Below, in pieces: positions 13,189 through 21,307 of a stretch of 23,182 nucleotides of DNA. The DNA lies in contig JBMNVL010000017.1 of the NCBI GenBank assembly GCA_050946775.1, positions 1 through 23,182 on the forward strand, written 5' to 3'. This DNA comes from UMGS1474 sp050946775. Its GTDB lineage: Bacteria > Bacillota > Clostridia > Oscillospirales > Acutalibacteraceae. Below the pieces are notes generated by a model, which had not been told where the DNA came from, did not search any database, and saw nothing but the letters and a program-made list of their open reading frames with translations. A program made the position numbers and the translations under genes. Numbering within the stretch: position 1 is the stretch's first letter; every line of letters begins with the position of its first letter.

Positions 13189-14198
13189 TACTTATTACCG
13201 GAGGAAACGGATATATCGGCAGCCACACCTGCCTTCAGATGCTGAACGCCGGCTACGACGTCGTGGTGCTGGACAACCATTGCAACTCCAAACCCGCCGT
13301 GGCGCGCCGGGTACAGGCGCTGGCCGGCAGGACCTATCCCGTGGTCGAGGGAGATATCCGCGACAAGGCTTGCCTGCGCCGGGTGTTTGCCGACTACCCC
13401 ATCGAGGCGGTGATCCATTTCGCCGGGCTGAAGGCGGTGGGCGAATCGGTGCAAAAGCCGCTGACGTACTACGACAACAACGTCGCCGGCACGACGGCGC
13501 TGTGCGAGGTGATGGCCGAGGCCGGCTGCAAGCGGATCGTTTTTTCCTCCTCCGCCACGGTGTACAACGCCGATCTGCCCTCGCCCCGGCGGGAGGATAT
13601 GCCCACCGGCGGGGTATCCAACCCCTATGGGCGAACCAAATACATGATCGAGGAGATCCTAAAGGATCTTTGCTTTGCCGACAAAGACTGGTCGGCGGTG
13701 CTGCTGCGGTATTTTAACCCCGTCGGCGCCCACGAAAGCGGCGCCATCGGGGAGGATCCGCAGGGGATCCCCAACAACCTGATGCCCTTCGTGGCGCAGG
13801 TCGCGGTGGGCAAGCGGGATCATCTCAACGTCTTCGGCGACGATTACGATACCCCCGACGGCACCGGCGTGCGGGATTATCTGCACGTGGTGGATCTGGC
13901 GCGCGGCCACGTCTGCGCGGTGAAATACGCGCTGGAGCATACCGGCGCCGAAGCGTTCAATCTGGGCACCGGCACCGGCTACAGCGTGCTGGAGATCGTG
14001 CGCACCTTCGAGCGGGAGAGCGGCGTGCCCATCCCCTACGTCATCGCGCCGCGCCGCGCCGGGGATATCGCCGTCAACTATTCCGATCCCGCCAAGGCAC
14101 AACGGGTGCTGGGCTGGCGGGCCGAAAAGACTCTCGCCGATATGTGCCGGGACACCTGGCGGTGGCAGTCCCAAAACCCCAACGGCTATGACGAATGA
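13182..14198 (+). CDS. galE: UDP-glucose 4-epimerase
   Basis: 338 residues, the standard GalE length. The enzyme interconverts UDP-glucose and UDP-galactose with bound NAD, in galactose use and in making surface sugars. The Rossmann motif GGNGYIGS (7-14), NAD-ribose-binding Asp31, SSSATVY with catalytic Ser124, and the YxxxK pair Tyr149 and Lys153 are all present at positions equal to those in E. coli GalE. GGAGG lies eight bases before the ATG. The last codons overlap the GIY-YIG gene by 11 bases. The divergent neighbour is a nucleotidyltransferase, so the pair may serve one nucleotide-sugar route. Confidence 0.97.
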   Translation: MAILITGGNGYIGSHTCLQMLNAGYDVVVLDNHCNSKPAVARRVQALAGRTYPVVEGDIRDKACLRRVFADYPIEAVIHFAGLKAVGESVQKPLTYYDNNVAGTTALCEVMAEAGCKRIVFSSSATVYNADLPSPRREDMPTGGVSNPYGRTKYMIEEILKDLCFADKDWSAVLLRYFNPVGAHESGAIGEDPQGIPNNLMPFVAQVAVGKRDHLNVFGDDYDTPDGTGVRDYLHVVDLARGHVCAVKYALEHTGAEAFNLGTGTGYSVLEIVRTFERESGVPIPYVIAPRRAGDIAVNYSDPAKAQRVLGWRAEKTLADMCRDTWRWQSQNPNGYDE

Positions 14199-14448
14199 GG
14201 AAAAGCCCTTTTGGGTCTATATTCTGCGGTGCGCCGACGGCACCCTTTACACCGGCATGACCGACGACGTCGACCGCCGCGCCGGGGTTCACAACGCCGG
14301 CAAGGGCGCCAAATACACCCGTTCCCGCCTGCCGGTGACGGTGGTTTACCGGGAGGAATGTCCCGACCGTCCCGCCGCTCTCAAACGGGAAGCGGCAATC
14401 AAAAAAATGCCCCGGGCAAAAAAGATGGCGTTGATCGAAACCCGCTGA
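14188..14448 (+). CDS. GIY-YIG nuclease-fold small protein (UPF0213/YhbQ-YazA type)
   Basis: 86 residues. The fold is shown by WVYILRCADGTLYTGMTDD (the 'GIY...YIG' equivalents are VYI and YTG), then R-x-x-x-H-N-x-G-x-G-A-x-Y-T and a C-terminal EAAIKKM helix. It is a stand-alone catalytic domain with no DNA-binding part. Such proteins are common single-domain members with proposed nuclease activity on DNA or RNA; the physiological role is unclear. The ATG lies inside the galE 3' end with an 11-base overlap in a different frame and no strong ribosome site, so translation is probably coupled to galE. A terminator ends the unit at 14611-14642. Confidence 0.9.
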   Translation: MTNEEKPFWVYILRCADGTLYTGMTDDVDRRAGVHNAGKGAKYTRSRLPVTVVYREECPDRPAALKREAAIKKMPRAKKMALIETR

Positions 14449-14456
14449 ACGGGAAC

Positions 14457-14571
14457 GTAGGGGCGGATGGTATCCGCCCCTACGGTTATGCGGCCAAATT
14501 GTGCAAACTTTTGGCGAGCGCAAGGCCCCCTCTGACGAGGGGGCTGGCACGGCGCATGCCGTGACTGAGGA
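14457..14571. repeat. Dispersed-repeat cluster with three perfect hairpins
   Basis: GTAGGGGCGGAT (14457-14468) pairs perfectly with 14472-14483 over a 3-base loop. GCCCCCTC (14525-14532) pairs with 14537-14544, and CACGGC (14548-14553) pairs with 14558-14563. The order 'CCCCCTC..GAGGGGG CTGGCACGGC..GCCGTGACTGAGG' is, from memory, a repeat commonly found between genes in Ruminococcaceae. 14477-14501 also resembles 402-425. No T-run follows the hairpins, so they are not intrinsic terminators. Confidence 0.65.
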
Positions 14572-14610
14572 AGGCAATGCACCCCGCAAATTACAAAATC
14601 GGCACAACGC

Positions 14611-14642
14611 AAACGAGGCGTCAATCTGACGCCTCGTTTTTT
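14611..14642 (+). terminator. Intrinsic terminator of the galE unit
   Basis: A perfect 13-bp stem (AAACGAGGCGTCA at 14611-14623 with 14627-14639, ATC loop) runs into a T-run ending at 14642. It abuts the stop codon of the convergent U32 gene; on the minus strand the T-run is only three bases, so termination there would be weaker. Confidence 0.88.
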
Positions 14643-16702
14643 CATTCCACTCCCCGGCGGTACAATCCGCGGGTGATAGCGGCGCGGCGGGAACCGCCCT
14701 CGCGGTAGGCGCGGATCATATCCGCCGCCTCGGCCGGAGTCTCGTCGGTGAAGGAGAGCAGCCAAAAACCGGTCGGCGGGATCTCATCCAGACGATCCGC
14801 CCAGTAAAGCGGGTCGGCGTTGAGCACCTCGACGCATCCCCCGGCGCATTGCAGGGGAAAGCGCTTGTCCATCCGGTCGGTCAGCGAGCCGCCGCAGCCG
14901 GTTTTGCCGCAGGGCGCGGCTCCGATCCGGGGGCATTGGCGGGTGAGCATCAGCGGCTGACGGCCGTAGACCAGCCAGCCGGTCGGGATGGGCGCCCCGG
15001 CGGCAAAATCCCCCTGCCGGAAGGTCAGCTCCATCGACAGGGTGGCCGCCGCCAGTCCCCTCCGGGCGAAGGCGTCCAGCGTTCCCCGGTTGGTGATGTT
15101 CAGCGAAAACCCGCCCACCGGCTTCAATCCCGCCTCGATCGCCAGCGGAATGGCGCCCACGTTGCCGCACAGGGCGTGCGTTGCCCCGGCGGCTCTGGCG
15201 GTCTTGAGGGCAGCGCGAACGGCGTCTTCCTGCCCGAACATCCCGCGGGGGATCGCCACGGCCAGCGGCCGCTTTTTCGCCCACGCCGACAGAACGTCGG
15301 GCGGGGTATGCAGGGGCAGGATCAACCCGTCGGCGTCGAGCTCGTCCGGCAGACGCGCCGGGTCGGCAAACTGGGCGATCAGCCGGGTTTTTTCAACCGG
15401 CTTTCCCCTCGTCGGCGGCGACGCCGGCAAATCCGTCCACGCCGGCGGTGTAAAGGCGGCCCGGGCGGTCATCAGCTCGTCCAGCGCCTGCCGCCGCAGG
15501 GCGTTGAGCGCCGACAGGGGCATCGTCAGCCCCTCCCCGATATCCACCGTCACGGCGTCCGCCAAAAAGGGACTGCCGCCGGTTTTGCGCAGCTGGTCGG
15601 CGGCGCGGTCGGCGTCCAGCGGACGGTGGAGCGCCCTCTCGGGCGTCTCGCCAGTCACGGTAACGGTGTGTTCACCGTCGGTAACGGTCAACTCGCCCGG
15701 CCGGCCGGCGGCGACGGTCAGCGCCAGATCGACTGTCACGCGGGAGACGTCCCCTTTATTGTACAGTCCCTGCAGGCGCCCCAGCACCGGGGCGGCGGCG
15801 ACCACGTCCTCCTGCCGCCGGGTGCCGAACATGGCGTCCCGCTTGCCGGTGAGATAGCCGTCGGTAAAACCGGAGCGGGAAAAGACCGCCCGCAGATCCT
15901 CCACCGTCTGGGGATCGGGCCGTTCGCCCCGCGCCGCCGCGCGATACGCCGTGACGGCGGCGGCCACGTATTCGGGGCGTTTCATCCGCCCTTCGATCTT
16001 GAGCGAATCCACCCCGATCGCCGCCAGTTCCTCCAGATGGTCGAGCAAATTGAGGTCTTTCAAGCTCAACGCCGCCGCGGCGGGATCCTGCGAGCCGTCG
16101 GGACGAAAGGGCAGCCGGCAGGTCTGGGCGCACAGGCCCCGGTTGCCGCTGCGGCCGCCCAGCATGGCGGAAAAATAGCACTGGCCCGACACGCTCATGC
16201 ACAGCGCCCCGTGGACGAACACCTCCAGCTCACAGCCCAGTCCGGCGCAGGCGGCGATTTCGTCGAGCGCCATTTCCCGCGCCAGCACCACCCGGGAAAA
16301 GCCCTGCTCGCGCAGCCATTTCACCCCGGCCGGGGTGTGGCAGGACAACTGGGTGGAGGCGTGCAGCGGCAGATCGGGCGCCGCGGCGCGGATGGCCGCC
16401 GCCAGACCGATATCCTGCACGATCAGGGCGTCGGCGCCGGCGTTTGCCGCTTCCTTCGCGGCGGCCAGCGCCGCCTCCCGCTCCTCCTCGCGGATCAGGG
16501 TGTTCAGGGTGATATGCACTTTCGTTCCCCGGGCGTGGGCGTAGGCGATGGCGGCGGTCAACTCGTCGCCGGTGAAGGCGTGGCTGTGGCGCCGCGCGTG
16601 AAAAGCAGACGCGCCCATATAGACCGCGTCTGCCCCGCATCGCACCGCCGCCTCCAGCATCTCGGCCGAACCGACCGGCGCCAGGATCTCGGGCAGTTTC
16701 AT
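14642..16702 (-). CDS. U32 family protein with DUF3656-type C-terminal part (RlhA-like)
   Basis: 686 residues. The N-terminal U32 barrel (about 1-300) has PEILAPVGS, DAVYMG, the HGALCMSVSGQCY segment and Cys168, Cys175, Cys191 and Cys195, which are the expected iron-sulfur ligands. The C-terminal part (about 370-686) matches the long DUF3656 form and ends with a further Cys-rich CPRIGAAPCGKTGCGG. The family is annotated as peptidase or collagenase, but the characterised relative RlhA hydroxylates a 23S rRNA cytidine, so an RNA-modifying role is more likely than proteolysis. It is the last gene of the manA-trmL-zapA-U32 unit, 14 bp after zapA. The start has GAGG with short spacing. Confidence 0.93.
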   Translation of the reverse strand: MKLPEILAPVGSAEMLEAAVRCGADAVYMGASAFHARRHSHAFTGDELTAAIAYAHARGTKVHITLNTLIREEEREAALAAAKEAANAGADALIVQDIGLAAAIRAAAPDLPLHASTQLSCHTPAGVKWLREQGFSRVVLAREMALDEIAACAGLGCELEVFVHGALCMSVSGQCYFSAMLGGRSGNRGLCAQTCRLPFRPDGSQDPAAAALSLKDLNLLDHLEELAAIGVDSLKIEGRMKRPEYVAAAVTAYRAAARGERPDPQTVEDLRAVFSRSGFTDGYLTGKRDAMFGTRRQEDVVAAAPVLGRLQGLYNKGDVSRVTVDLALTVAAGRPGELTVTDGEHTVTVTGETPERALHRPLDADRAADQLRKTGGSPFLADAVTVDIGEGLTMPLSALNALRRQALDELMTARAAFTPPAWTDLPASPPTRGKPVEKTRLIAQFADPARLPDELDADGLILPLHTPPDVLSAWAKKRPLAVAIPRGMFGQEDAVRAALKTARAAGATHALCGNVGAIPLAIEAGLKPVGGFSLNITNRGTLDAFARRGLAAATLSMELTFRQGDFAAGAPIPTGWLVYGRQPLMLTRQCPRIGAAPCGKTGCGGSLTDRMDKRFPLQCAGGCVEVLNADPLYWADRLDEIPPTGFWLLSFTDETPAEAADMIRAYREGGSRRAAITRGLYRRGVE

Positions 16703-16716
16703 ATGTCGTTCCTCGT

Positions 16717-17004
16717 TTACCGGCCGTCCAGCCGCTTTTGCAGCCGGTCGTTCTCGGCCATATATTCCCGCAGACGCACCCGCAGATGGTCGGCGGTCTC
16801 CTCGGCGCGATGGGCCTCGTCCGCCAGGGTGACGGCGGTCAGCACCGCCGCCATATTCGCCGACACCCGGGGATTGCCCGCGCGGGTCTGGCGGATCATC
16901 TCGTCCACCCGGCGCGCCAGCTCCTGCAAATAGCTTTCCGGCTCGTCGGTGGTGATGGTGTACGGCTGCTCGCCGATCACGATGGTCACCTTTTTCTGTG
17001 CCAT
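16717..17004 (-). CDS. zapA: Cell division protein ZapA
   Basis: 95 residues. ZapA bundles and stabilises FtsZ filaments at the division site. The N-terminal globular part (KKVTIVIGEQPYTITTDEPESYLQELARRVDEMI) and the following long helix or coiled coil (about 50-93) fit the family in order and length. It sits 14 bp before the U32 gene; this zapA-U32 neighbourhood is common in Clostridia, from memory. The ribosome site AAAGGG is somewhat far (about 11 bases) from the ATG. Confidence 0.88.
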   Translation of the reverse strand: MAQKKVTIVIGEQPYTITTDEPESYLQELARRVDEMIRQTRAGNPRVSANMAAVLTAVTLADEAHRAEETADHLRVRLREYMAENDRLQKRLDGR

Positions 17005-17019
17005 ACCGTCACATCCCTT

Positions 17020-17514
17020 TCAATACTTCGTCAAACGCCCCTTGGTGCGCAGCGCCGGAAACCCCCATTGCCGCAGCACCTCGTACACCCCCACCGCCAC
17101 CGTGTTGGACAAATTCAGCGACCGGGCGGTATCGTCGTCGAGCATCGGCAGACGAACGCTGTGGGCGGGATCGTCCCGCATCCATTCCTCCGGCAGTCCC
17201 GCGGTCTCCTTGCCGAACACCAGATAGGCGCCGTCGGGATAGGTGACGTCGGAATAGATCTGCCCGGCTTTGGTGGAAAAATAGTAAAACGGGCCGGCGT
17301 TTTGCTCAAAAAACGCGCGGGTGTTCTCGTAATAGGTGACGTCCAGCAGATGCCAGTAATCCAGTCCCGCCCGCTTGAGCTTGGCGTCGGTAACGGTAAA
17401 CCCCATCGGCCCGACCAGATGCAGCCGGGCGCCGGTCGCGGCGCAGGTGCGGCTGATGTTGCCGGTGTTCTGGGGGATCTGGGGCTCGATCAGCACCACG
17501 TTGAGCCGGCTCAT
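17020..17514 (-). CDS. trmL: tRNA (cytidine(34)-2'-O)-methyltransferase, TrmL type
   Basis: 164 residues, the usual length for this SPOUT methyltransferase. It methylates the ribose of the wobble base in certain leucine tRNAs using SAM. The N-terminal NVVLIEPQIPQNTGNISRTC and the C-terminal knot region (FGKETAGLPEEW, then IRLPML-type and SLNLSNTVAVGVYE) are characteristic; here the middle motif reads VRLPML. The start is the ATG that overlaps the manA stop (ATGA), so translation is probably coupled to manA; a longer open frame upstream is inside manA and rejected. zapA follows after 15 bp. Confidence 0.94.
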   Translation of the reverse strand: MSRLNVVLIEPQIPQNTGNISRTCAATGARLHLVGPMGFTVTDAKLKRAGLDYWHLLDVTYYENTRAFFEQNAGPFYYFSTKAGQIYSDVTYPDGAYLVFGKETAGLPEEWMRDDPAHSVRLPMLDDDTARSLNLSNTVAVGVYEVLRQWGFPALRTKGRLTKY

Positions 17515-18473
17515 ACCCGGCTGCACAGCAGATCGGCCGACCCGTCCAGCCGCACGGTCACACCGGCCGGAACGAAGAGGCTGTCGCCCTTTTTCACCGG
17601 GGTCTTTTCGCCGTTCCATTCCATTTCGGCGGTGCCGTCCAGCACCAGCACCGAGGTAAAGCTCTCGGGAGAGCCGAACTGCATCGCCCCGTCGAGAGCC
17701 ACCGCCTCGGCGGTGAACAGATCGCAGGAGGCCAGCTTGCGGATCTTGCCGCCGGCGACGGCGCTCACCTCGCCGATGGCGCCGTAGGGCACGGTGGGCG
17801 GGGTGGTGACGGTGACGTCCACCGCCTTGTCGACGTGCAGCGGACGGGGCTTGCCGTCGGCGCCCAGCCGGCCGTAATCGCTCACCCGGTAGGTGGTGTT
17901 GGAGTTTTGCTGCACCTCGGCGATCAGGATCCCGGCGCCGATGGCGTGCAGGGTGCCCGCTTCGATAAAGAAGACGTCGCCCTTTTTGACCGGCACGAAA
18001 TTGCAGACCTCCATCAGGGTGTTATCCTCGATCCGGGCGCGGAATTCCTCCTTGGTCAGCCCGGTCTTGAAGCCGTAGATCAGCTGCGCGCCCGGCTCGC
18101 AGTCGACGACGTACCACATTTCGGTCTTGCCGAATTCGCCCTCGACCCGCATGGCGTACTCGTCGTTGGGATGCACCTGCACCGACAGCCGGTCGTGGGC
18201 GTCGATCAATTTGATCAACACCGGAAAATAGGGGAACGCCGCGGCTTTTTCGCCGATGGCTTCCTTGCCCCAGGTGTCCAGCACGTCGGGCAGGGTCTGC
18301 CCGGCCATCGGGCCGTTGGCGACCACCGACGAGCCGTCCTTGTGGCAGGACAGCACCCACGCCTCGGCCGCGATGGCGGCGTCGGTGCGGTAGCCGAACT
18401 CCTCTTTGAGCCGGGTGCCGCCCCAGATGTAGTCCTTGACCGGCGGGGTGAGCAAAAGCGGATAGGTGTTCAT
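17511..18473 (-). CDS. manA: Mannose-6-phosphate isomerase, class I
   Basis: 320 residues, the short bacterial ManA form. It interconverts mannose-6-phosphate and fructose-6-phosphate, feeding mannose catabolism or GDP-mannose synthesis. The cupin metal site is visible: VQVHPND with Gln99 and His101, Glu118 in KTEMWYV and His176 in EAGTLHAIG. EVQQNSNTTYRVSDYGR is a family hallmark. AGGAGG lies seven bases before the ATG. It is the first gene of a four-gene unit with a clear promoter at 18509-18537, and its stop overlaps the trmL start by four bases. The link with trmL, zapA and U32 looks like genomic convenience, not a pathway. Confidence 0.96.
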   Translation of the reverse strand: MNTYPLLLTPPVKDYIWGGTRLKEEFGYRTDAAIAAEAWVLSCHKDGSSVVANGPMAGQTLPDVLDTWGKEAIGEKAAAFPYFPVLIKLIDAHDRLSVQVHPNDEYAMRVEGEFGKTEMWYVVDCEPGAQLIYGFKTGLTKEEFRARIEDNTLMEVCNFVPVKKGDVFFIEAGTLHAIGAGILIAEVQQNSNTTYRVSDYGRLGADGKPRPLHVDKAVDVTVTTPPTVPYGAIGEVSAVAGGKIRKLASCDLFTAEAVALDGAMQFGSPESFTSVLVLDGTAEMEWNGEKTPVKKGDSLFVPAGVTVRLDGSADLLCSRV

Positions 18474-18508
18474 AAAAAGACCTCCTGAAAACTCGTTTTT
18501 ACCCGTTC

Positions 18509-18537
18509 ATTGTACCGCATTTTCCCCCGTTTGACAA
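18509..18537 (-). promoter_or_regulatory. Promoter of the manA operon
   Basis: Minus-strand TTGTCA (18532-18537), a 17-bp spacer and TACAAT (18509-18514), ten of twelve consensus positions. The leader before the manA ATG is about 30 nt. Confidence 0.7.
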
Positions 18538-18625
18538 CCGGTTTCCAAAAAACGGCGGGGATTTTTTCGTTTTTTCGGCCCAAACTAAAATCGCGACGAC
18601 CCAAATTGAAAAAAGGAGAACCGTT

Positions 18626-18811
18626 ATGAACAGAAAAAGCAGCGCCATGTCCTTCGTCAAGGGCGCCGGAATCGGCTTGTTGATGGGATCGGTGGCCGGT
18701 GTGGCCGGTTACGGCTACTGGCGTTCCCACAAAAAAGGAATGAAGAAAAACGTCAGCCGCGCCCTGCGCAATATGGGCGATCTGGTGGACAACGTCACCG
18801 GAATGTTTTAA
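18626..18811 (+). CDS. Small YtxH-like membrane protein
   Basis: 61 residues. A short basic N-end is followed by a glycine-rich hydrophobic helix (about 10-31, VKGAGIGLLMGSVAGVAGYGYW) and a basic amphipathic tail with VSRALRNMGDLVDNVTGMF. The layout resembles YtxH-type small membrane proteins, whose role is unknown or stress-related. GGAG lies seven bases before the ATG. A weak promoter (TTTTTC and TAAAAT at 18563-18568 and 18586-18591, 17 bp apart) may drive it. It is divergent from manA, and no terminator is seen before the next gene. Confidence 0.75.
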   Translation: MNRKSSAMSFVKGAGIGLLMGSVAGVAGYGYWRSHKKGMKKNVSRALRNMGDLVDNVTGMF

Positions 18812-18815
18812 GGGC

Positions 18816-18845
18816 TTTACTTGCGGCGGGGTTTCGTGGTATGAT
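18816..18845 (+). promoter_or_regulatory. Possible promoter of the 18875 gene
   Basis: TTTACT (18816-18821), an 18-bp spacer and TATGAT (18840-18845), preceded by TGG (extended -10). It begins five bases after the stop of the small YtxH-like gene, so the downstream gene may have its own transcript. Confidence 0.45.
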
Positions 18846-18874
18846 AGGAGCATCCCATTCAAGGAGATGATCCC

Positions 18875-19528
18875 ATGGCCGACGAAAAGCGCCCGCTTCA
18901 ACCGGACGAAGAGTCGAGCACCATTTTCACTTCACCCCGCAGCTCCCGTTCCATCCGCGAGGAGGAAAAGGAGGATAAGCGCCGCCGGCGCTCCGCCATG
19001 GCCAAGGAACTGGCCGCCGGCGATCCCCAGACCAAAAGCATCACCCGGGTGATGCTCATCCTGTTGGCGGTGGTGGTGGCGGTCAGCGGACTGGTGATCT
19101 ATTTCCAGACCCGTCCCGATCCCAAGGGAATCGCACCCGAATCGGGGCATTATGAAAATCCCACCGCCCGGGCGGAAATGTCGCCGGAAGGGATCAAGTC
19201 GGTCCTGCGGGAAGCCTACTACACCAACGACGGCAGTCTGCTGCTGGTGCTGGGGCTGGCCAACGGTCTGCCCACGCCCCAGACGGTGGAGCGCTTCGAC
19301 GTGGAATTGTACAACCTCAACGACGATCTGATCGCCGCCGGGCATCAGCCCGCCGATTGGGATCCGGCGTCGGTACGGGTGCCCGCCGAAGGCACCGCCC
19401 AGATGACCCTGATCATCCCGCCCGAGGACGTGGTGATCAAGGCCGACAGCCTGTATTCCCTGACGCTGACCACCGAGATCGTCGGCGTCCCGGAGGATCC
19501 GTCGGTGCTGGACACCACCGCCGCCTGA
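18875..19528 (+). CDS. Single-pass membrane protein with extracytoplasmic beta-rich domain
   Basis: 217 residues, no named family recognised. The cytoplasmic N-end (1-56) is highly charged, with a REEEKEDKRRRR stretch, then one membrane helix (about 58-77). The outer part (about 95-208) alternates short hydrophobic strands (SLLLVLGLANG, FDVELYNL, TAQMTLIIPP, LYSLTLTTEIVGV) like an immunoglobulin-type beta sandwich. The start follows AAGGAG with eight bases of spacing; an ATG inside that spacer is out of frame. The protein could be an envelope-associated anchor or a partner of a transporter. It ends 11 bases before a bidirectional terminator. Confidence 0.82.
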   Translation: MADEKRPLQPDEESSTIFTSPRSSRSIREEEKEDKRRRRSAMAKELAAGDPQTKSITRVMLILLAVVVAVSGLVIYFQTRPDPKGIAPESGHYENPTARAEMSPEGIKSVLREAYYTNDGSLLLVLGLANGLPTPQTVERFDVELYNLNDDLIAAGHQPADWDPASVRVPAEGTAQMTLIIPPEDVVIKADSLYSLTLTTEIVGVPEDPSVLDTTAA

Positions 19529-19539
19529 CGATCCGTCAA

Positions 19540-19580
19540 AAAATCCCGCCGTGATGATCACGGCGGGATTTTGTTTTTTA
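19540..19580. terminator. Bidirectional terminator between convergent genes
   Basis: A 15-bp perfect stem (19540-19554 with 19558-19572, TGA loop) has A and T flanks. On plus the T-run continues as TTTTGTTTTTT. On minus it starts right after the TAA stop of the alpha/beta hydrolase gene and is followed by TTTTTTGAC. Confidence 0.93.
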
Positions 19581-20903
19581 CAATCCGCGGGCTTTCAGAT
19601 CGGCGACCAGCGCCACGTAGAATTCCCGCACGTCAAACCCGGGGATGTTTTCCCGGTTGAGATCGATCATATCCCCGTGGGAGATCCCCCGGCGGCCGGC
19701 CGGCTCCAAAAACCGGTATCGCTCGCCCCACGCGAAGGAATCCGCCGCCACCAGCCCGTCGTTCGGCCCGTCAAAATGGCGCACCAGCGTGTGGGTGAAA
19801 TTCAGCGGGAATTTGCCGCCGGTCGGCCTGTTCAGCCGCGATCCGACGCTTTGGCAGAACACACCCTCCGGCGGCGGATACGCCCGGTCGAATTCGTTGC
19901 AAAACGCCGCCGTCAGATCGCCCACCGCCGCCAGAAAATCCGGCGCCGGATCGCCCAGCCGTTTGGCGGCGGCGTTGTAGCCCCGCGCCACCTGCCGCTG
20001 CGCCCCGTCGGGGATCTTGCCGAGCAGGTAATCGGCAAAGCCGCATCCCCGGTGAGGGGTGTTGATGGTGGTCAGCGACGCCACCCGATCGGCGACGCCG
20101 TCGGCCATCGCCCGGCGAACGTCCAGTCCGCCCTTGGAATGGGCGATCACGTTGACCTTTTCACAGCCGGTCTGGCGGCAGATCGTCTCGATCCGCTGGC
20201 GCAATTCGGCCGCGCTGCCGGCCACCGACAGCGCCGAGGAATGCTCCCCGTAAAACACGACGGCGCCGTTGCGCTCCAGCTCCGCCGGGATCCGGCCCCA
20301 GTAGTTGAGCCGCTTGAAATCCCGGAAAAACACCCCGTGCACCAGCAAAAGCGGGTACCGGGTGGCGCAGATCCGCTCGTCCCGGCGGGACCGGTTGAGC
20401 TGCTCCTTTTCGGTTTCCTCCCGCACTTCCCGGCGGCACACCGCCACGATCATCCCCAGCGCGATCAAATGGGCGATGGGGACCGGCCCGCAGATCAGCC
20501 CGATCACCCGCCGCCGGATCCCGAGCTGAACGCTGGTGGCGTAGACGCTGATGATCCCGTTCCAAAACAGCGCCGCCTCCAGCGCCACCGCCAGCAGCGC
20601 GCTGAAAACGAAGGGCCAGACCCGGTCGGGCAGCCATTGAAACCAAAGCCAGATATGCCATCCCACCGCCAGCGGCGCGGTGACGGCGAAGAGGATCAGA
20701 CAAACCGTCCCGTGGCGGCAGAATTTCAGCGCCGTCGTGGGGATACGCCCGTCGTCAAACCCGGCAAAAAGATTGACCGCCAGCGCCGCCGCTACGATCG
20801 CCGCCCATACGGCCGGCGCCTTTTCCGCCAGAAAATATCCGTTGGCGGCCGCCGTATACAGGGCGCACCACAGCGCGCCCAGCCCGATCCGCCGCGCGGT
20901 CAT
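19578..20903 (-). CDS. Membrane-anchored alpha/beta hydrolase, lipase-like
   Basis: 441 residues. The first 160 hold about four to five membrane helices (near 7-25, 31-48, 65-88, 97-120 and 133-156). The rest is an alpha/beta hydrolase with LLLVHGVFFRD (oxyanion region, about 185-195), the nucleophile elbow AHSKGG (Ser256), Asp382 in GPNDGLV and His409 in GISHGDM, a complete Ser-Asp-His triad. The GPNDGLV element and overall pattern resemble bacterial triacylglycerol lipases or esterases. An N-terminal multi-helix part joined to a lipase domain is uncommon and suggests work on membrane lipids or lipid-linked substrates. It is the last gene of a three-gene unit; its ATG overlaps the GtrA stop (ATGA). 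Confidence 0.87.
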   Translation of the reverse strand: MTARRIGLGALWCALYTAAANGYFLAEKAPAVWAAIVAAALAVNLFAGFDDGRIPTTALKFCRHGTVCLILFAVTAPLAVGWHIWLWFQWLPDRVWPFVFSALLAVALEAALFWNGIISVYATSVQLGIRRRVIGLICGPVPIAHLIALGMIVAVCRREVREETEKEQLNRSRRDERICATRYPLLLVHGVFFRDFKRLNYWGRIPAELERNGAVVFYGEHSSALSVAGSAAELRQRIETICRQTGCEKVNVIAHSKGGLDVRRAMADGVADRVASLTTINTPHRGCGFADYLLGKIPDGAQRQVARGYNAAAKRLGDPAPDFLAAVGDLTAAFCNEFDRAYPPPEGVFCQSVGSRLNRPTGGKFPLNFTHTLVRHFDGPNDGLVAADSFAWGERYRFLEPAGRRGISHGDMIDLNRENIPGFDVREFYVALVADLKARGL

Positions 20904-21307
20904 TTGTCCGCCTCCACGGCGGAATCCACCGTTTTACCGAAAACGAAAAACCGCTGATACAAAAACTCGGTGACGAAATTGAGGAGCATATTCCCGCCGG
21001 TGACGAGATACTCGTTCCAGCCCAGCGTTTCCACCAGATAGTCCCCCAAAAGGGTGGTCGCCGGGGTAAAGACCGCGTAATACGCCAGCACCTTCAGCAT
21101 CGCCACCGGCACGTTGGCCGCGGAATGGAAGGTGAATTTGCGGTTGAGGGTGAAATTCCACACCACCGACAGCACCAGCGCCGTCAGATAGCAGACCCAG
21201 TAGTTCCAGTGCAGCAGTTCGTTCATCAGGGTAAAGCTGGCGATCTCGACCAACCCGGCGCTGATGGAAAACAGGGTGAATTTCACCATCCGCCAAACTT
21301 CTTTCAA
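20900..21307 (-). CDS. GtrA family membrane protein with TTG start
   Basis: 135 residues from a TTG start, with four membrane helices, the standard GtrA layout. FxLNRKFTFH and YQRFFVF are the family's conserved patches after helices 2 and 4. GtrA proteins are linked to moving or modifying lipid-linked sugars for surface polysaccharides or lipid glycosylation. The TTG (21305-21307) is preferred because GGAGG lies eight bases upstream and the codon overlaps the previous gene's stop (TTGA). The next in-frame ATG (MVKF) lies six codons on and has no good ribosome site. It is tightly coupled to the genes on both sides. Confidence 0.88.
   Translation of the reverse strand: MKEVWRMVKFTLFSISAGLVEIASFTLMNELLHWNYWVCYLTALVLSVVWNFTLNRKFTFHSAANVPVAMLKVLAYYAVFTPATTLLGDYLVETLGWNEYLVTGGNMLLNFVTEFLYQRFFVFGKTVDSAVEADK

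Noticed and set aside
14849..16933. Plus-strand 694-codon frame opposite the U32 gene
   Set aside because: Antisense shadow; the U32 protein is unmistakable on the minus strand.
19551..20957. Plus-strand 468-codon frame opposite the alpha/beta hydrolase
   Set aside because: Antisense shadow with Pro/Arg/His bias; it also starts inside a terminator.
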